Shown here piece after piece: positions 9,295 to 18,924 of a stretch of DNA of 64,000 bases. Made by a program: the position numbers and the translations under genes. Numbering within the stretch: position 1 is the first letter of the stretch; every line of letters begins with the position of its first letter. The DNA is from Bacillota bacterium (GTDB taxonomy: Bacteria > Vulcanimicrobiota > JAJTBE01), in assembly GCA_021287065.1 (NCBI GenBank), contig JAJTBE010000018.1, forward strand, positions 1-64,000, read 5' to 3'. Below the pieces are notes generated by a model. That model made no database searches. It had not been told where the DNA came from and worked only from the letters and a program-made list of their open reading frames with translations.

Positions 9295-9414
9295 ATGACC
9301 CGTCCTTTAAATATATATACAGAGATTCAATGGGGTCTCCTCGATCTTATCGTACTTCAAACCGGAGCATATCAGAATATGATTTCTATTTCAGAGAGAA
9401 TCCGGGTATTATGA
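9295..9414 (+). CDS. Possible 39-aa leader ORF
   Basis: A short frame starting ATGACCCGTCC after the ribosome-like GAGGGAAAG. It encodes 39 residues and ends in TGA that overlaps an in-frame ATG (9411) of the histidine kinase as ATGA, the usual arrangement for translational coupling. It overlaps the 5' end of the kinase frame if the kinase begins at 9330. No homology is recognised; it may be chance. Confidence 0.3.
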   Translation: MTRPLNIYTEIQWGLLDLIVLQTGAYQNMISISERIRVL

Positions 9415-12389
9415 AACCAGAAGAACTGCTCAGAGAGTTTTTGCCGAGGGTCGGTAGTATTACCGGTTCCGGCAGAATACATATTTGTATAGCAGCCGAA
9501 TCTGCAGGAGATTCGGACTATGTTTGCCGTTGGACTGAAGGCGAAGGCATAAATGAATATTTTGGCCTCGAAAAAGTATTCGAAAAACAGTCTGACTTTC
9601 TGAAAAAGACTATGGCCCGGGGAAATACGGTAATTGTTGACGGAACCACCAACTCCCTACCCTATGAAATAAAAATGATATTCAACCGCAGCGGCGCAGA
9701 GAGCCTCATCTCAATGCCCGTGTTTATCGAGGATTCATTCAAAGGCTTCATATTCCTCGAACACTTCGTAAAAGACATCAAAATATCACAAACAGAGCTG
9801 GACGAAATAGCCAATTTGGCAAGAATTCTCGTTTTATCTCTGGAAAATGCACTGAATATCAGACTCCTCGCCCAGATGAAAGAAAAACTGGGGCAGGCGG
9901 AAGCAGAGGCGGAATGGGTTAAAAGCAGGCTGAAACTCAAGAATGAAATTATCTTCAAACTTTCGGGCCTCGACAACATAGACCAGATGATGGAAGATTC
10001 CCTTGCAATGCTTATGAAGTTTTTCGAAGTGGAACAGGGAGCTTTCTACCTTCTCAAAGAAGACAGGCTTGAAGCAATTATTACCAAAGGACCCACAGGA
10101 CGCTCGATGTGGCATACCATACCGCTGCCCTGGGAATTTCAGGGAGTGCAGGCTCTGGATATGCACACAGTTATTGACGAAGTGGAAAGGGTTCTGGCGG
10201 TTAATTTCAGCTGCGATGACAACTACTGGACTTCAATCCCCCTTCAGGCTGAAAATTCTTACCTCGGTTCAATAATCCTCAACTCTCCTGATTCTGACAA
10301 GCTGAAAAAAGCAGATCCGGAATTTCTTGAGGGCCTCGGCGCTCAAATCGGGGTTTTCATCCAGAATACGATTTCAACGGATAATCTCAGGGAATACTAT
10401 TTTGAGATGGACCAGAGAGTCCGCCAGCGCACATTCGAACTTGAAGCTCTTTACGAATTGTCAAGGGAAATTGGACATTCACTGGACTACGGACAGCTCC
10501 TCGAAAGCGTGCTTAACACTGTCAACCGAGTTATGCAGTATGACATAGCTTCATACATACTCTGCATTGAGCAGAAGGGCCGTTTTGTTATCAGGGTTAA
10601 TTCAGCTATCGATAAAGATCTTCTTTCTGCATATAAGAGCGACATTCTCAACCGTTTCCTCGAAATGCCCTCTGAACTGATGGGAAGCTGCCCATTGGCT
10701 CCCACCTGCATTGTCCGGGGTGTTGACTATGACGACAACCTTCCGCCGTCAGAACAGAAAATTCAGTCAACCTACTACCTGCCCCTTAAAATGGACGATA
10801 AAGTAGTAGGCGTCTTTAATATTTCCTCACTTCATGTCAACAGCTTCACCGACGAACATATCAGAATTCTCAACACAATCGCCCTGCAGGCTTCAATTTC
10901 CCTTACACAGCTCAAGCAGTTTATCGAAACCAGAAGGACCATTTTCGAGTCAATTCTGGAAAACATCGGCAGCGGCGTATTTGTAATCGACAGAGATTAT
11001 TTTATAAAAATGTCCAACTCAGCAGCAAACGAAATGCTGAAGATTCTTGCAGTTACCGAGGAAGGCAACAGAATCAGATCCCTCGGTTCCTTCCCCATAG
11101 AAGAGCTTGTTAATGAAATACTCTGGGGAAGAGCCTATGTGAGAAAAGAAGAGATCGTTATCTCAGGCTTTACCAACTACTATTATTCTGTAGCTATATC
11201 CCCCTACAAAGCCAGCGATAACAGAATTATCGGGGCAATCGTCGTTGTTCAGAATATTACGGAAGAAAAAGTGGCAAGCCAGCAGCTTATGCAGCTTGCA
11301 CGAATGATTTCCGTCGGAGAGCTTGCTGCGGGCGTTGCCCACGAAATCAACAACCCCCTCACCGGAATCCTCGGTTTCTCCGAGCTTCTCCTTCACGATC
11401 CCAAGATCGAAAAAGATGTAAAACCGATTATCGAAGACATATATTCTGCAGGTAAAAGAGCGGCGCAGATTACGGAAGATCTGCTCCTGTTTGCAAGAGA
11501 GCAGAAAGAAGTTCAGAAACAGGTTATTCTTGTAACCGATCTGGTTAATAAAACCATCAAACTGGTGGAAAGCCAGTATGCCAAATTAGGCATTACCATT
11601 ATACGCAATTATGAAAATCAGAAATTAAGCATATTCGGAAGCCCGGGAAAAATGCAGCAGGTAATTCTCAATCTGCTCAGCAACGCTAAAGATGCTATGG
11701 TTTCCGCCCGAAAAGGCAACAACATCGTCGTCAGCATATACAAGGACAAAGACGGCAAGGTTGTCGTATCGGTTAAAGACAACGGTCCCGGTATTCCTCT
11801 GGCAATCAGGGAAAGAATCTTCGACCCGTTCTTCACAACCAAGGATGTTGGCAAAGGTACAGGTCTCGGTCTGTCCATTACATTCCGCATTGTAAGCGAT
11901 CATCAGGGCAAAATCCTTGTGGAATCAGAAGAGGGAAGCTACACCCACTTCAAGATCTCCATACCCGGAATTCAGACTGACGAAGACAAAGATAAGGGCA
12001 AGAAGGAAGAAGAAGCTCCCCTTAAAGAGGAATTCAGAATACTTGCAGTGGATGATGAAGTTCTCATCCTTAAATTTATCCAGAAATACTACCAGCGCCT
12101 TGGCTACGATGTTAAAACCGCCAGCACTCCACACGAGGGAATCAAGCATGTGGAGAAGGATTACTTTGATCTCGTTCTCATCGACTTCAGAATGCCGGAA
12201 ATGAACGGACAGGAGCTTTACGAAAAGCTTATCGCCATCCGTCCGGATATAAAAGAAAACATCATCATTGTTACAGGTGATGTTCTCGGAGACGAAGTAA
12301 AGGGATTCCTCCAGAAGACAAACGCCAGATACCTTCTGAAACCTATGGATCTGAAAGATCTCAGAAAACTGGTGGAAAGAGATTCTTAA
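9330..12389 (+). CDS. Hybrid sensor histidine kinase (GAF/PAS/HK/REC)
   Basis: A cytoplasmic sensor kinase of up to 1019 residues. In order: a GAF-like domain (about 30-175), a coiled coil, a second GAF (about 215-350), a third GAF beginning [13 protein letters not shown] (about 370-545), a PAS domain (about 555-650), a HisKA helix with the phospho-acceptor His671 in [12 protein letters not shown], a HATPase with [17 protein letters not shown] and GTGLGLSI, and a C-terminal receiver with VDDE and acceptor Asp952 in DFRMP. It has no membrane segment, so it senses an intracellular ligand or redox state and passes phosphate to its own receiver and then to unseen partners. The ATG at 9411 is an alternative start overlapping a small ORF. 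It converges with the next gene with only 3 bases between stops. Confidence 0.93.
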   Translation: MGSPRSYRTSNRSISEYDFYFRENPGIMKPEELLREFLPRVGSITGSGRIHICIAAESAGDSDYVCRWTEGEGINEYFGLEKVFEKQSDFLKKTMARGNTVIVDGTTNSLPYEIKMIFNRSGAESLISMPVFIEDSFKGFIFLEHFVKDIKISQTELDEIANLARILVLSLENALNIRLLAQMKEKLGQAEAEAEWVKSRLKLKNEIIFKLSGLDNIDQMMEDSLAMLMKFFEVEQGAFYLLKEDRLEAIITKGPTGRSMWHTIPLPWEFQGVQALDMHTVIDEVERVLAVNFSCDDNYWTSIPLQAENSYLGSIILNSPDSDKLKKADPEFLEGLGAQIGVFIQNTISTDNLREYYFEMDQRVRQRTFELEALYELSREIGHSLDYGQLLESVLNTVNRVMQYDIASYILCIEQKGRFVIRVNSAIDKDLLSAYKSDILNRFLEMPSELMGSCPLAPTCIVRGVDYDDNLPPSEQKIQSTYYLPLKMDDKVVGVFNISSLHVNSFTDEHIRILNTIALQASISLTQLKQFIETRRTIFESILENIGSGVFVIDRDYFIKMSNSAANEMLKILAVTEEGNRIRSLGSFPIEELVNEILWGRAYVRKEEIVISGFTNYYYSVAISPYKASDNRIIGAIVVVQNITEEKVASQQLMQLARMISVGELAAGVAHEINNPLTGILGFSELLLHDPKIEKDVKPIIEDIYSAGKRAAQITEDLLLFAREQKEVQKQVILVTDLVNKTIKLVESQYAKLGITIIRNYENQKLSIFGSPGKMQQVILNLLSNAKDAMVSARKGNNIVVSIYKDKDGKVVVSVKDNGPGIPLAIRERIFDPFFTTKDVGKGTGLGLSITFRIVSDHQGKILVESEEGSYTHFKISIPGIQTDEDKDKGKKEEEAPLKEEFRILAVDDEVLILKFIQKYYQRLGYDVKTASTPHEGIKHVEKDYFDLVLIDFRMPEMNGQELYEKLIAIRPDIKENIIIVTGDVLGDEVKGFLQKTNARYLLKPMDLKDLRKLVERDS

Positions 12390-12392
12390 AAG

Positions 12393-13565
12393 TTATCTTT
12401 TGTTTAGTTTCAGTTCTATTGAATAGACCAGACCTGAAGGAAGCTTTTCTTTTTTATTTTCGTAGAGGCGTAGTATCTGTTCCGGCATTTCCTTTCCGAA
12501 CCAGATAAAGCTTGAGATTGTTTCTGCAGCCGAATCCCTGTATTCGGGTTTTTCAACCATAGGGATTATCGCTTCGAGAGCTGCATCCACATCTTCTTTT
12601 TTCAGATTCTGAGGCAGGGATCTGAGAGTATGTAAAGCGGCATTTTTAGCAGCAACACTTTTGGCAAAACTTAAAACTTCCAGCCTTTTCAGGTATTCCA
12701 GCCTGTTCCCTGCACCACCGCATTTTTTTATTGCTTCTGTAATCATCGGCGTAAGGTGGGGAGCTTCTTCCTCACAGTCATCTATCAGTTCAACTACAAA
12801 ACCGTGCATAAATGTATATCCCACATCAAAATGGTTTCTGAGAAAACCGGCAAACCATTTCTGTGTGAAGGAAGAAAGACAGGGGAATCTGTAGATGAGA
12901 ATTTCCATGCATATCTGCCGTTTTTCGTTTTCGCGGCCTATTGCAGTCTGAACTCCGTAAAGAGCTTCCTGAGCGTATTCCTCATCACCGGCTGCCACAG
13001 CCCATTCTGCAATTTCCAGAAGAAGCTTGACCGTAGCTGCATCGCCGAGGGAAAGGGCAAAGAGAAGGCCCTTTGAGCCGGGGGACTTGAATCCGTAGTA
13101 TTCGCCGGCATCTATGACTTTTCGTCTCAAATCCGTTTCACCGCTGCAAATGAGCTTTCCGGGAAGGCCGCAAAGCGCCCTGTCCAGTTCCTCATCTGAA
13201 ACAAGCATAATTTCTATTATGGTGGATATCAGTTCAGCGGAATCACTGTTTGCATGCCTCCAGCTGTCAAGTGCCGTTGCCATGGCAAGCTTTTCTTCAG
13301 GATCACTGCTGTTAATTATTCCGTTAACAAGCTGACGGGAATTCCAGTCGTCATATTGTTTGCTTTTGTCACCTTTCTCCTGAGGCACAAAGGCGGCAAC
13401 ATCAGGTTCAACCCGGCGCAGGCTTCTTTCAACCTTTACATCAGCACCGCAATAAGTGCAGTTTTTTATTGCAGACAAACTTTCCAGTTCGAGAGGAGCG
13501 CCGCAGGCGGGGCATACGGCATATCCCGAACGGTACCAGCTGGATTTATCTTTTATTGTTTTCAT
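12393..13565 (-). CDS. Zinc-ribbon protein with helical repeats
   Basis: A 390-residue protein. Residues about 18-45 hold CPACGAP and CTYCGAD, a four-Cys zinc ribbon. The remainder is alpha-helical with HEAT-like pairs (for example EEYAQEALYGVQTAIG and SVAAKNAALHTLRSL). No signal peptide, no catalytic motif. Probably a cytoplasmic scaffold. It follows the SdiA-regulated-like gene with a 2-nt gap, so the two form an operon although their products should be in different compartments. Function unknown. Confidence 0.75.
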   Translation of the reverse strand: MKTIKDKSSWYRSGYAVCPACGAPLELESLSAIKNCTYCGADVKVERSLRRVEPDVAAFVPQEKGDKSKQYDDWNSRQLVNGIINSSDPEEKLAMATALDSWRHANSDSAELISTIIEIMLVSDEELDRALCGLPGKLICSGETDLRRKVIDAGEYYGFKSPGSKGLLFALSLGDAATVKLLLEIAEWAVAAGDEEYAQEALYGVQTAIGRENEKRQICMEILIYRFPCLSSFTQKWFAGFLRNHFDVGYTFMHGFVVELIDDCEEEAPHLTPMITEAIKKCGGAGNRLEYLKRLEVLSFAKSVAAKNAALHTLRSLPQNLKKEDVDAALEAIIPMVEKPEYRDSAAETISSFIWFGKEMPEQILRLYENKKEKLPSGLVYSIELKLNKR

Positions 13566-13567
13566 TA

Positions 13568-14428
13568 TTATTCAGCTTTTCTGAAGAAATTTCGATCGAG
13601 TTTGCAGCGGAGTATCTTTCCTGTGTCCTGTGCGATATAGAGGCAGTTGTTTACAAAAATTATACCTTCCTGTTCATCTCCGGGAAGCGCCCAGGATCTT
13701 ATGATTTTGCAGTCTCTTGTAAGTTCGAATGCAACATTGTTAAAATCACTGACAACAAACAGTGTTCCCCTCTCAGTGCAAAAAGCTGCAGCGCTCAGGT
13801 CTTTAACGGGCATTGTGGTTACTGATATGACGGTCAGTTTTACCGGGGTGAGGTCCTGTTTGTCCGAAGGCGCTGGTGCTTTCATCTTGATTACATTGGG
13901 AGGATCATCCTGATTACATACGATAATGACATCCTCTTCAGGTTTTTTACCGGGCATAAATGCCAGTCCTTCGGGTCCGTTGTCTTTGGGGTGCTTTTCA
14001 TAGATTGTTTTTGTTCCGAATTTCTGCGGGTAGGTAAACACTCTTTTTACTTCGAAGTTGTCGGGGTTAACTTCAAGGACGGCGTCAAGCTTTTCGCTTA
14101 ATACATAGAGGACGCCGGTTCTTGTGTTTACGGCAACATCTTCCAGATCCAGTTTCAGAGAGCCTGGAAGAGTAAGCTTTGCAGATCTTTTTACTACTGC
14201 TTCGAGATCGGTTTCGAAGATAAAATCGTCATCACTGACCACAAATAGTGATTTTTTTGCCGGATGATAAGTTATTCCGGAAGGTTCTTTTATCTGCCTG
14301 TCCTTATCGAGAACATCCTGACCAACAACAGGAAACATAGAACAGGTATATGTTACGGCGAAAATGGGGGCTGCCCATACAAGGGTAAGTGCAATCAGAA
14401 ACAGAATCCGGGCGGATTTTCGAAACAT
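13568..14428 (-). CDS. Exported SdiA-regulated-like beta-propeller protein
   Basis: A 286-residue protein with an N-terminal signal peptide (RILFLIALTLVWAAPIFA) followed by a beta-propeller-like body. Phrases such as EPSGITYHPAKKSLFVVSDD, LDLEDVAVNTRTGVLYVLSE and GPEGLAFMPGKK match the SdiA-regulated family, which resembles periplasmic or extracellular propellers of unknown ligand. I start at the ATG at 14428 because AGAGG precedes it and a signal peptide follows at once; longer in-frame extensions lack both. First gene of a two-gene minus-strand operon. Confidence 0.8.
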   Translation of the reverse strand: MFRKSARILFLIALTLVWAAPIFAVTYTCSMFPVVGQDVLDKDRQIKEPSGITYHPAKKSLFVVSDDDFIFETDLEAVVKRSAKLTLPGSLKLDLEDVAVNTRTGVLYVLSEKLDAVLEVNPDNFEVKRVFTYPQKFGTKTIYEKHPKDNGPEGLAFMPGKKPEEDVIIVCNQDDPPNVIKMKAPAPSDKQDLTPVKLTVISVTTMPVKDLSAAAFCTERGTLFVVSDFNNVAFELTRDCKIIRSWALPGDEQEGIIFVNNCLYIAQDTGKILRCKLDRNFFRKAE

Positions 14429-14536
14429 ATCAAACCTCTCAGAATTATGATTTGCCTTATTTTCTATAAAAAACGACAGAATGATATTTCGATGGCTCCC
14501 TGCATTAATCCCTTCTCTGCAGATAATGGGTAGATC

Positions 14537-14547
14537 TGTTAACAAAT
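14537..14547. promoter_or_regulatory. GTTAAC palindromic site
   Basis: CTGTTAACAAA sits about 90 bases before the lipoprotein start at 14639. Closely similar GTTAAC-centred sites occur in intergenic DNA at 18804, 33717, 40882 and 42518, suggesting a shared DNA-binding protein. Confidence 0.4.
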
Positions 14548-14595
14548 TTACAACATGAAAAAACCATTTTTCGGGGAGGAAACCCTCTGTTGTCT

Positions 14596-14623
14596 TTGAA
14601 TTTTACTGTTTTACCAATAATAT
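14596..14623 (+). promoter_or_regulatory. Sigma70-like promoter for the lipoprotein gene
   Basis: TTGAAT and TAATAT are separated by 16 bases, with the start codon 16 bases beyond the -10 box. Position and spacing fit a housekeeping promoter with a short leader that contains the AAGGGG ribosome site. Confidence 0.45.
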
Positions 14624-14638
14624 ACAAAGGGGAAACAG

Positions 14639-16219
14639 ATGATGAAAATGCTCAGGCCCGGCAAACAGACACTAATAATATCTTTTCTGCTGATTGCTCT
14701 GTTTTTTATCGCATCCTGCGGACAGACTTCAGACAACAGCACAACCCAGACAACAGGAAACATTGATGAATTTCTGTCGGATTTATCATCAAACAGTTTT
14801 ACCGTTCAGGAAGGCAAACTGCAGATGATCCCCATTATGGATCTTGCAAGTGAAGGACTTGTCCCTTCCTGTTTTGGCAACAATGCGGGATTTCCCTACC
14901 TCAGCTTTATTCTTCCTCCCGCACCGGGACAGAACCCTGCCAATGGGCAGAATCCTCCGGTAAACTACAATGCCGATGATCCCGGTAATTATCCTGCAAA
15001 TCCCAATATTGCACCACCCGGCGTAGCTTATAAACTTCGTCCCGATGAGGCAATCGTGCTTATAGGAAAAACACCACCCAAAGCGAGATATTTCAGTTAC
15101 AGAAGCTATATGGCACTGACTGAGAATAAACCGGGCAAGGATTACAGTGATGTATTCACAACCGGAGATGATATTGTGGGACATTATCATCGTATTTTTG
15201 CAAGCCTGGGGGATCCGCTGAACCATCTGACGATAAAAACGGAGAACACACCAAACGGCGCAGAAGGAGACCCTTTCAGCAGCAATATGATTCTGATAGT
15301 ATCCGCAAGCCGTGATACAAATAACAGGGTCAGACAGTCTCTGGAAAAAGCCGGTTATAGTTCTTCAATTATCAATGATGATATTATCACACCTGAATTA
15401 ACAAAGATGGGTCTTGAAAAGGGCAAAGATACTTTTACCTATCTGGTAAGGGCTGCACTGTGGGAAGATAACGCAGCGGGTCAGGATTTCCTCAACAATG
15501 CGGACAAATACAACCGCGTTTTCAGAGTAACGCCTCAGACAGAAAGCACAGCTAATCTCTATAATACACCGGAACTCAGAAAACGGGGCACAGGACAGTC
15601 TGAGTTCAATATTATCCAGAGCGTGGACAGCGATTTGGAAACCATCCGTCAGGGAGTTCTCAGCAAATTTGCAGTTTCAGGCTACACCTATGACGAGCTT
15701 CAGACTGACATATGGATTCCCGAGGGTTATACAGGAATAGCTCAGGACATTGATGTTCTTGCAGAGGACAGAGATACTGTTTATCTTAGAACCAACGACT
15801 TCCAGCTCAACAGTGATGATGATTTTGTGGTGGTTTATGGTGTGAACCACGAAACAACCGGAAAAAGTCTTTATTGCAACTTCAGCTTCTATGGCGAAGA
15901 ACTTCTCAACGGCTGCGCCGGCACAAACAGCTCAAACTTTGCAGGCACAGCAAACGAATATTTCCCGTCAGGCTACGGCAATGCAGGTTATTACTACACC
16001 TACAGGCTTGGCAGAATCTGCACATCCGGGGAAAACTGCGTTATTGTTGAAAAAAGCACAGGCAATCCCAAAGGTAAAGCTTATGGCGTAGATAACAACA
16101 AGGATGCGTTCCTTGCATTCAGAAGCTATATCGAAAAAGTAAACAAAGTGGGACCTGCCGCTTACGAACTGGTTTATGACAGAGCAATCGTATTCCACAA
16201 AAACGCAAACGGAAAATAG
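14639..16219 (+). CDS. Lipoprotein of unknown function
   Basis: A 526-residue lipoprotein. The signal peptide ends in the lipobox IASC with the acylated Cys near residue 29, followed by a Ser/Thr/Gln-rich linker. The mature part is globular, with a Pro/Asn-rich loop (NPANGQNPPVNYNADDPGN) near residue 100 and the phrase AIVLIGKTPPKARYFSYRSY. I do not recognise the fold. AAAGGGG precedes a pair of ATG codons (MMKM); either could start translation. A strong terminator follows. Probably anchored to the outer or inner membrane facing the periplasm. Confidence 0.8.
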   Translation: MMKMLRPGKQTLIISFLLIALFFIASCGQTSDNSTTQTTGNIDEFLSDLSSNSFTVQEGKLQMIPIMDLASEGLVPSCFGNNAGFPYLSFILPPAPGQNPANGQNPPVNYNADDPGNYPANPNIAPPGVAYKLRPDEAIVLIGKTPPKARYFSYRSYMALTENKPGKDYSDVFTTGDDIVGHYHRIFASLGDPLNHLTIKTENTPNGAEGDPFSSNMILIVSASRDTNNRVRQSLEKAGYSSSIINDDIITPELTKMGLEKGKDTFTYLVRAALWEDNAAGQDFLNNADKYNRVFRVTPQTESTANLYNTPELRKRGTGQSEFNIIQSVDSDLETIRQGVLSKFAVSGYTYDELQTDIWIPEGYTGIAQDIDVLAEDRDTVYLRTNDFQLNSDDDFVVVYGVNHETTGKSLYCNFSFYGEELLNGCAGTNSSNFAGTANEYFPSGYGNAGYYYTYRLGRICTSGENCVIVEKSTGNPKGKAYGVDNNKDAFLAFRSYIEKVNKVGPAAYELVYDRAIVFHKNANGK

Positions 16220-16229
16220 ATAAAATCAA

Positions 16230-16264
16230 AAGAGGCTGTCTTATCAGGGCAGCCTCTTTTTTTT
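16230..16264 (+). terminator. Rho-independent terminator
   Basis: AGAGGCTG pairs with CAGCCTCT around an 11-base loop and a run of eight T follows. It ends the lipoprotein gene 12 bases past its stop and may also work for the opposing GH2 gene. Confidence 0.85.
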
Positions 16265-16287
16265 ATTATTATCAGTTATGTGTTGTT

Positions 16288-18612
16288 TTATCCTACAGGG
16301 GGATAATCGGTGTGGATTGGTTCGTATTTGTGGCTCTTGTTATTCTTGTCCTTTACTCCGAATAGCAGGTTGCCGGAAGAGATAACATTTCCGTCTTTGT
16401 CTTTAAGATCCACAAACAACGCCCATTTTTCACCGGGAGCCGAATCTTTGGGAATTTTAAACTGAGCTTCGCAGAAGCTTTCCGATGAGTCAGCTTCGAT
16501 ATCTTTGCCGAATGAACCGGAGATTATGGGTTTTCTTTCCGGATCGTCCTTTTTGCAGAACTTCCATTCGATTTTAGCACCGCTGATTTTGTCATACTGA
16601 TCGTTAATGACCCACAGAGGAGCTTTGAATGTCTCGCCTGCTTTGAAATTGGTTTTCTTCCAGTCTATTGAAACGATGGTGGGAGCCATTGATTCCTTCA
16701 GAGCCTGGAATCCCATCTTGGGATTGCGGTTGTGGTCTGCAACAGCCCATGTAACTGAGGGCCAAGCTTCTTTAAGCATAAACTGGTATGCCCCTGTTGA
16801 TGGTTCGTATTTATGGCGGCGGAAATACTCGGTTATGTGCCTGTTAAGGTCGAACTGGTATTTCTGGGATGCTTCGATGAATTCATCCAGATTCTTATAT
16901 TCCTTATAGTCGCCGATGGATTTCTGCATTTCAACGGGCTGGTAGTCGTGATACTTCCATACATTGTCATTCATAGGCCACTGGGCTTCTTTGGGAATAT
17001 ACTGTTTTGCGGAAAGAGGTATAGCCTCCGAACCATATTCAGTGGGGAGTTTTGCATGGTATCTTGTGATGTCGGTGAATTCATTTCCGTACCATTTGTA
17101 CCATCCGGGATAGAAATGATCGAGGAACGACGAATCCTGCTTGTGTGCTCTTGTGGGGTCGAGTTCCTTACCCATTTTGAACAGATCGTTATCCATAAAA
17201 TGGTTGTAGGGCAGTGATTCGTTATGTACATTCCACATCCAGATGCTGGGGTGGTTTCTGTAATTTTCAATAAATTCCTTATACTGTGATTTTGCTCTCT
17301 GCTGGGTATCCTTATCAGGCTTCATTCCCCAAATCATCGGGAAATCGCCGTAAACAAGAATACCTTCCTTGTCAGCCATATCGTAGAACTGGTGAGGAAG
17401 AACATGGGCGTGGACTCTTATGGAGTTGAGGTTGGCATCCTTCATCAGTTTTATGTCTTTGGCATAATCATCATTGGAATATGTGGAAAGCCACTGGGTG
17501 GGAATATAGTTGCTTCCTCTCTGGAAAACCGCTTTGTCATTGAGTTTGAGGAGCATGGTTTTGGGATCGTAATCCAGCTTGCGGATCCCAAAATGAGAGC
17601 TTTCCATCTGGGCGACATTTTCGCCGTCAACTATTGCGGTCTGAATATCATAAAGCTCAGGCTTACCGTGGTCCCAGGTCCACCAGAGGTGTGGATCCTG
17701 CTCTGTGGCAGAGAGGGAAACCTGATTGAATCCGGGTTTCAGATGAACTTTTTCGCTCACAAGTTTCAGATCTTCAGGTTTGTCGGACGACTGGGGTTTG
17801 AATCCGATGGCGACTTCCACATCTTTTTCCTTGTTTTCGTGGTTAAAAATTGTGTAGTGGAAGCCCAGTTTTGCCTCTTTGTGATCATCTGAGAGTTCTG
17901 AGGTTACATGAGAGTTTTCGATTGTCTGCATTCCCGTGCTTTTAAGAAGCACATCGTTCCAGATTCCGCCGGTGTTTCCGATGTTTGAGGATGCGCCTTT
18001 TCCGCCGGGCCTGGCATCGTGCTGGCCAAAAATGCCTTTAATCTGTGTTTTGAGGAAGGGAGCGCCGGGATCCTGATCCGATGTGACTTTTACTTTGATG
18101 ACATTTTCCTGATCGGTTTTAACTTTGTCTGAAACATCGAATTTGAAGGGGGCAAAGAATCCTTCGTGTTCGCCGAGTTTTTTGTTGTTGAGGAAAACCT
18201 CAGCTTTGTAATCCACACCTTTGAATTCGAGTTCGAGCCTCTTGCCGGGCTGCATCATTTCAGGGGTGACGGTAAACTTTTTCATATACCAGACATTACC
18301 GCCGTGGTTAAAGAGGGACGAATCCTGCAAAGCCCACTGTCCGGGGACTTTGGTATCAAACCAGGTGCTGCTGTTGTCTCCGGGTTTGTCGGGAGCAAGG
18401 GACATTTTCCAGCCGCCGTCAAGCATTCTCACATCGCTTGTATCGTGTGCGGTTGGCTGTGCCGGGACCGGGATATATTCATCCGAGGGAACATATTCTC
18501 TGCGTACTTTCTCCATTTCCGGAGAAGATGCTTCTTCCATTTCTCTTCTTATAGCCTGAAAAGCTACTGAACCGGCGTTAATATTGTCGCTGATAATGCT
18601 CACAAAATTCAC
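16288..18612 (-). CDS. Glycoside hydrolase family 2 protein
   Basis: A 774-residue retaining glycosidase of the beta-galactosidase/beta-glucuronidase/mannosidase family. Order: sugar-binding jelly-roll domain (about 45-220, with GGWKMSLAPD and GVDYKAEVFLNNKKLGEHEG), immunoglobulin-like domain (about 225-335), TIM barrel (about 340-620) with acid/base Glu465 in MWNVHNES and probable nucleophile Glu525 in TEYGSE, then a final beta-sandwich. No signal peptide, so it hydrolyses an imported or cytoplasmic glycan. The open frame begins with GTG and a poor ribosome site; an ATG near residue 25 is a possible alternative. Its exact sugar specificity cannot be read from the sequence. Confidence 0.92.
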   Translation of the reverse strand: MNFVSIISDNINAGSVAFQAIRREMEEASSPEMEKVRREYVPSDEYIPVPAQPTAHDTSDVRMLDGGWKMSLAPDKPGDNSSTWFDTKVPGQWALQDSSLFNHGGNVWYMKKFTVTPEMMQPGKRLELEFKGVDYKAEVFLNNKKLGEHEGFFAPFKFDVSDKVKTDQENVIKVKVTSDQDPGAPFLKTQIKGIFGQHDARPGGKGASSNIGNTGGIWNDVLLKSTGMQTIENSHVTSELSDDHKEAKLGFHYTIFNHENKEKDVEVAIGFKPQSSDKPEDLKLVSEKVHLKPGFNQVSLSATEQDPHLWWTWDHGKPELYDIQTAIVDGENVAQMESSHFGIRKLDYDPKTMLLKLNDKAVFQRGSNYIPTQWLSTYSNDDYAKDIKLMKDANLNSIRVHAHVLPHQFYDMADKEGILVYGDFPMIWGMKPDKDTQQRAKSQYKEFIENYRNHPSIWMWNVHNESLPYNHFMDNDLFKMGKELDPTRAHKQDSSFLDHFYPGWYKWYGNEFTDITRYHAKLPTEYGSEAIPLSAKQYIPKEAQWPMNDNVWKYHDYQPVEMQKSIGDYKEYKNLDEFIEASQKYQFDLNRHITEYFRRHKYEPSTGAYQFMLKEAWPSVTWAVADHNRNPKMGFQALKESMAPTIVSIDWKKTNFKAGETFKAPLWVINDQYDKISGAKIEWKFCKKDDPERKPIISGSFGKDIEADSSESFCEAQFKIPKDSAPGEKWALFVDLKDKDGNVISSGNLLFGVKDKNNKSHKYEPIHTDYPPVG

Positions 18613-18924
18613 CCCATATATAAAATGACGGATTACAATTATCGTCCATTAAAAGTATAGCATGGCCGCAAATCGAAAGTAAAGATTTCCGGGGGTTGGC
18701 GAGGATCAGGATACTTAACATGCAAAGGATTAAAAAAACGATTCTTTCGTAGATTTCATGAGGTTTTCCCAAATCAAACAAGCTGTTTTCCCAGCATGGA
18801 AAGTTGTTAACAAATTGTTAATGTTTGTATAAAATGCAAAAAAAATGCTCTTCCAAAGATTATATTTGGGAAAACGCATCTTTGAAAAAGCTTTTTTTTA
18901 ATAATATTGTGATAATTGCCTAAA
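18613..18924. other. Intergenic stretch with a GTTAAC site
   Basis: About 310 bases upstream of the GH2 gene and downstream of a PilX-like gene. It contains TTGTTAACAAATTGTTAAT at 18804-18822, one of the recurring GTTAAC palindromes of this window. No RNA gene or clear terminator is visible. Confidence 0.5.
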
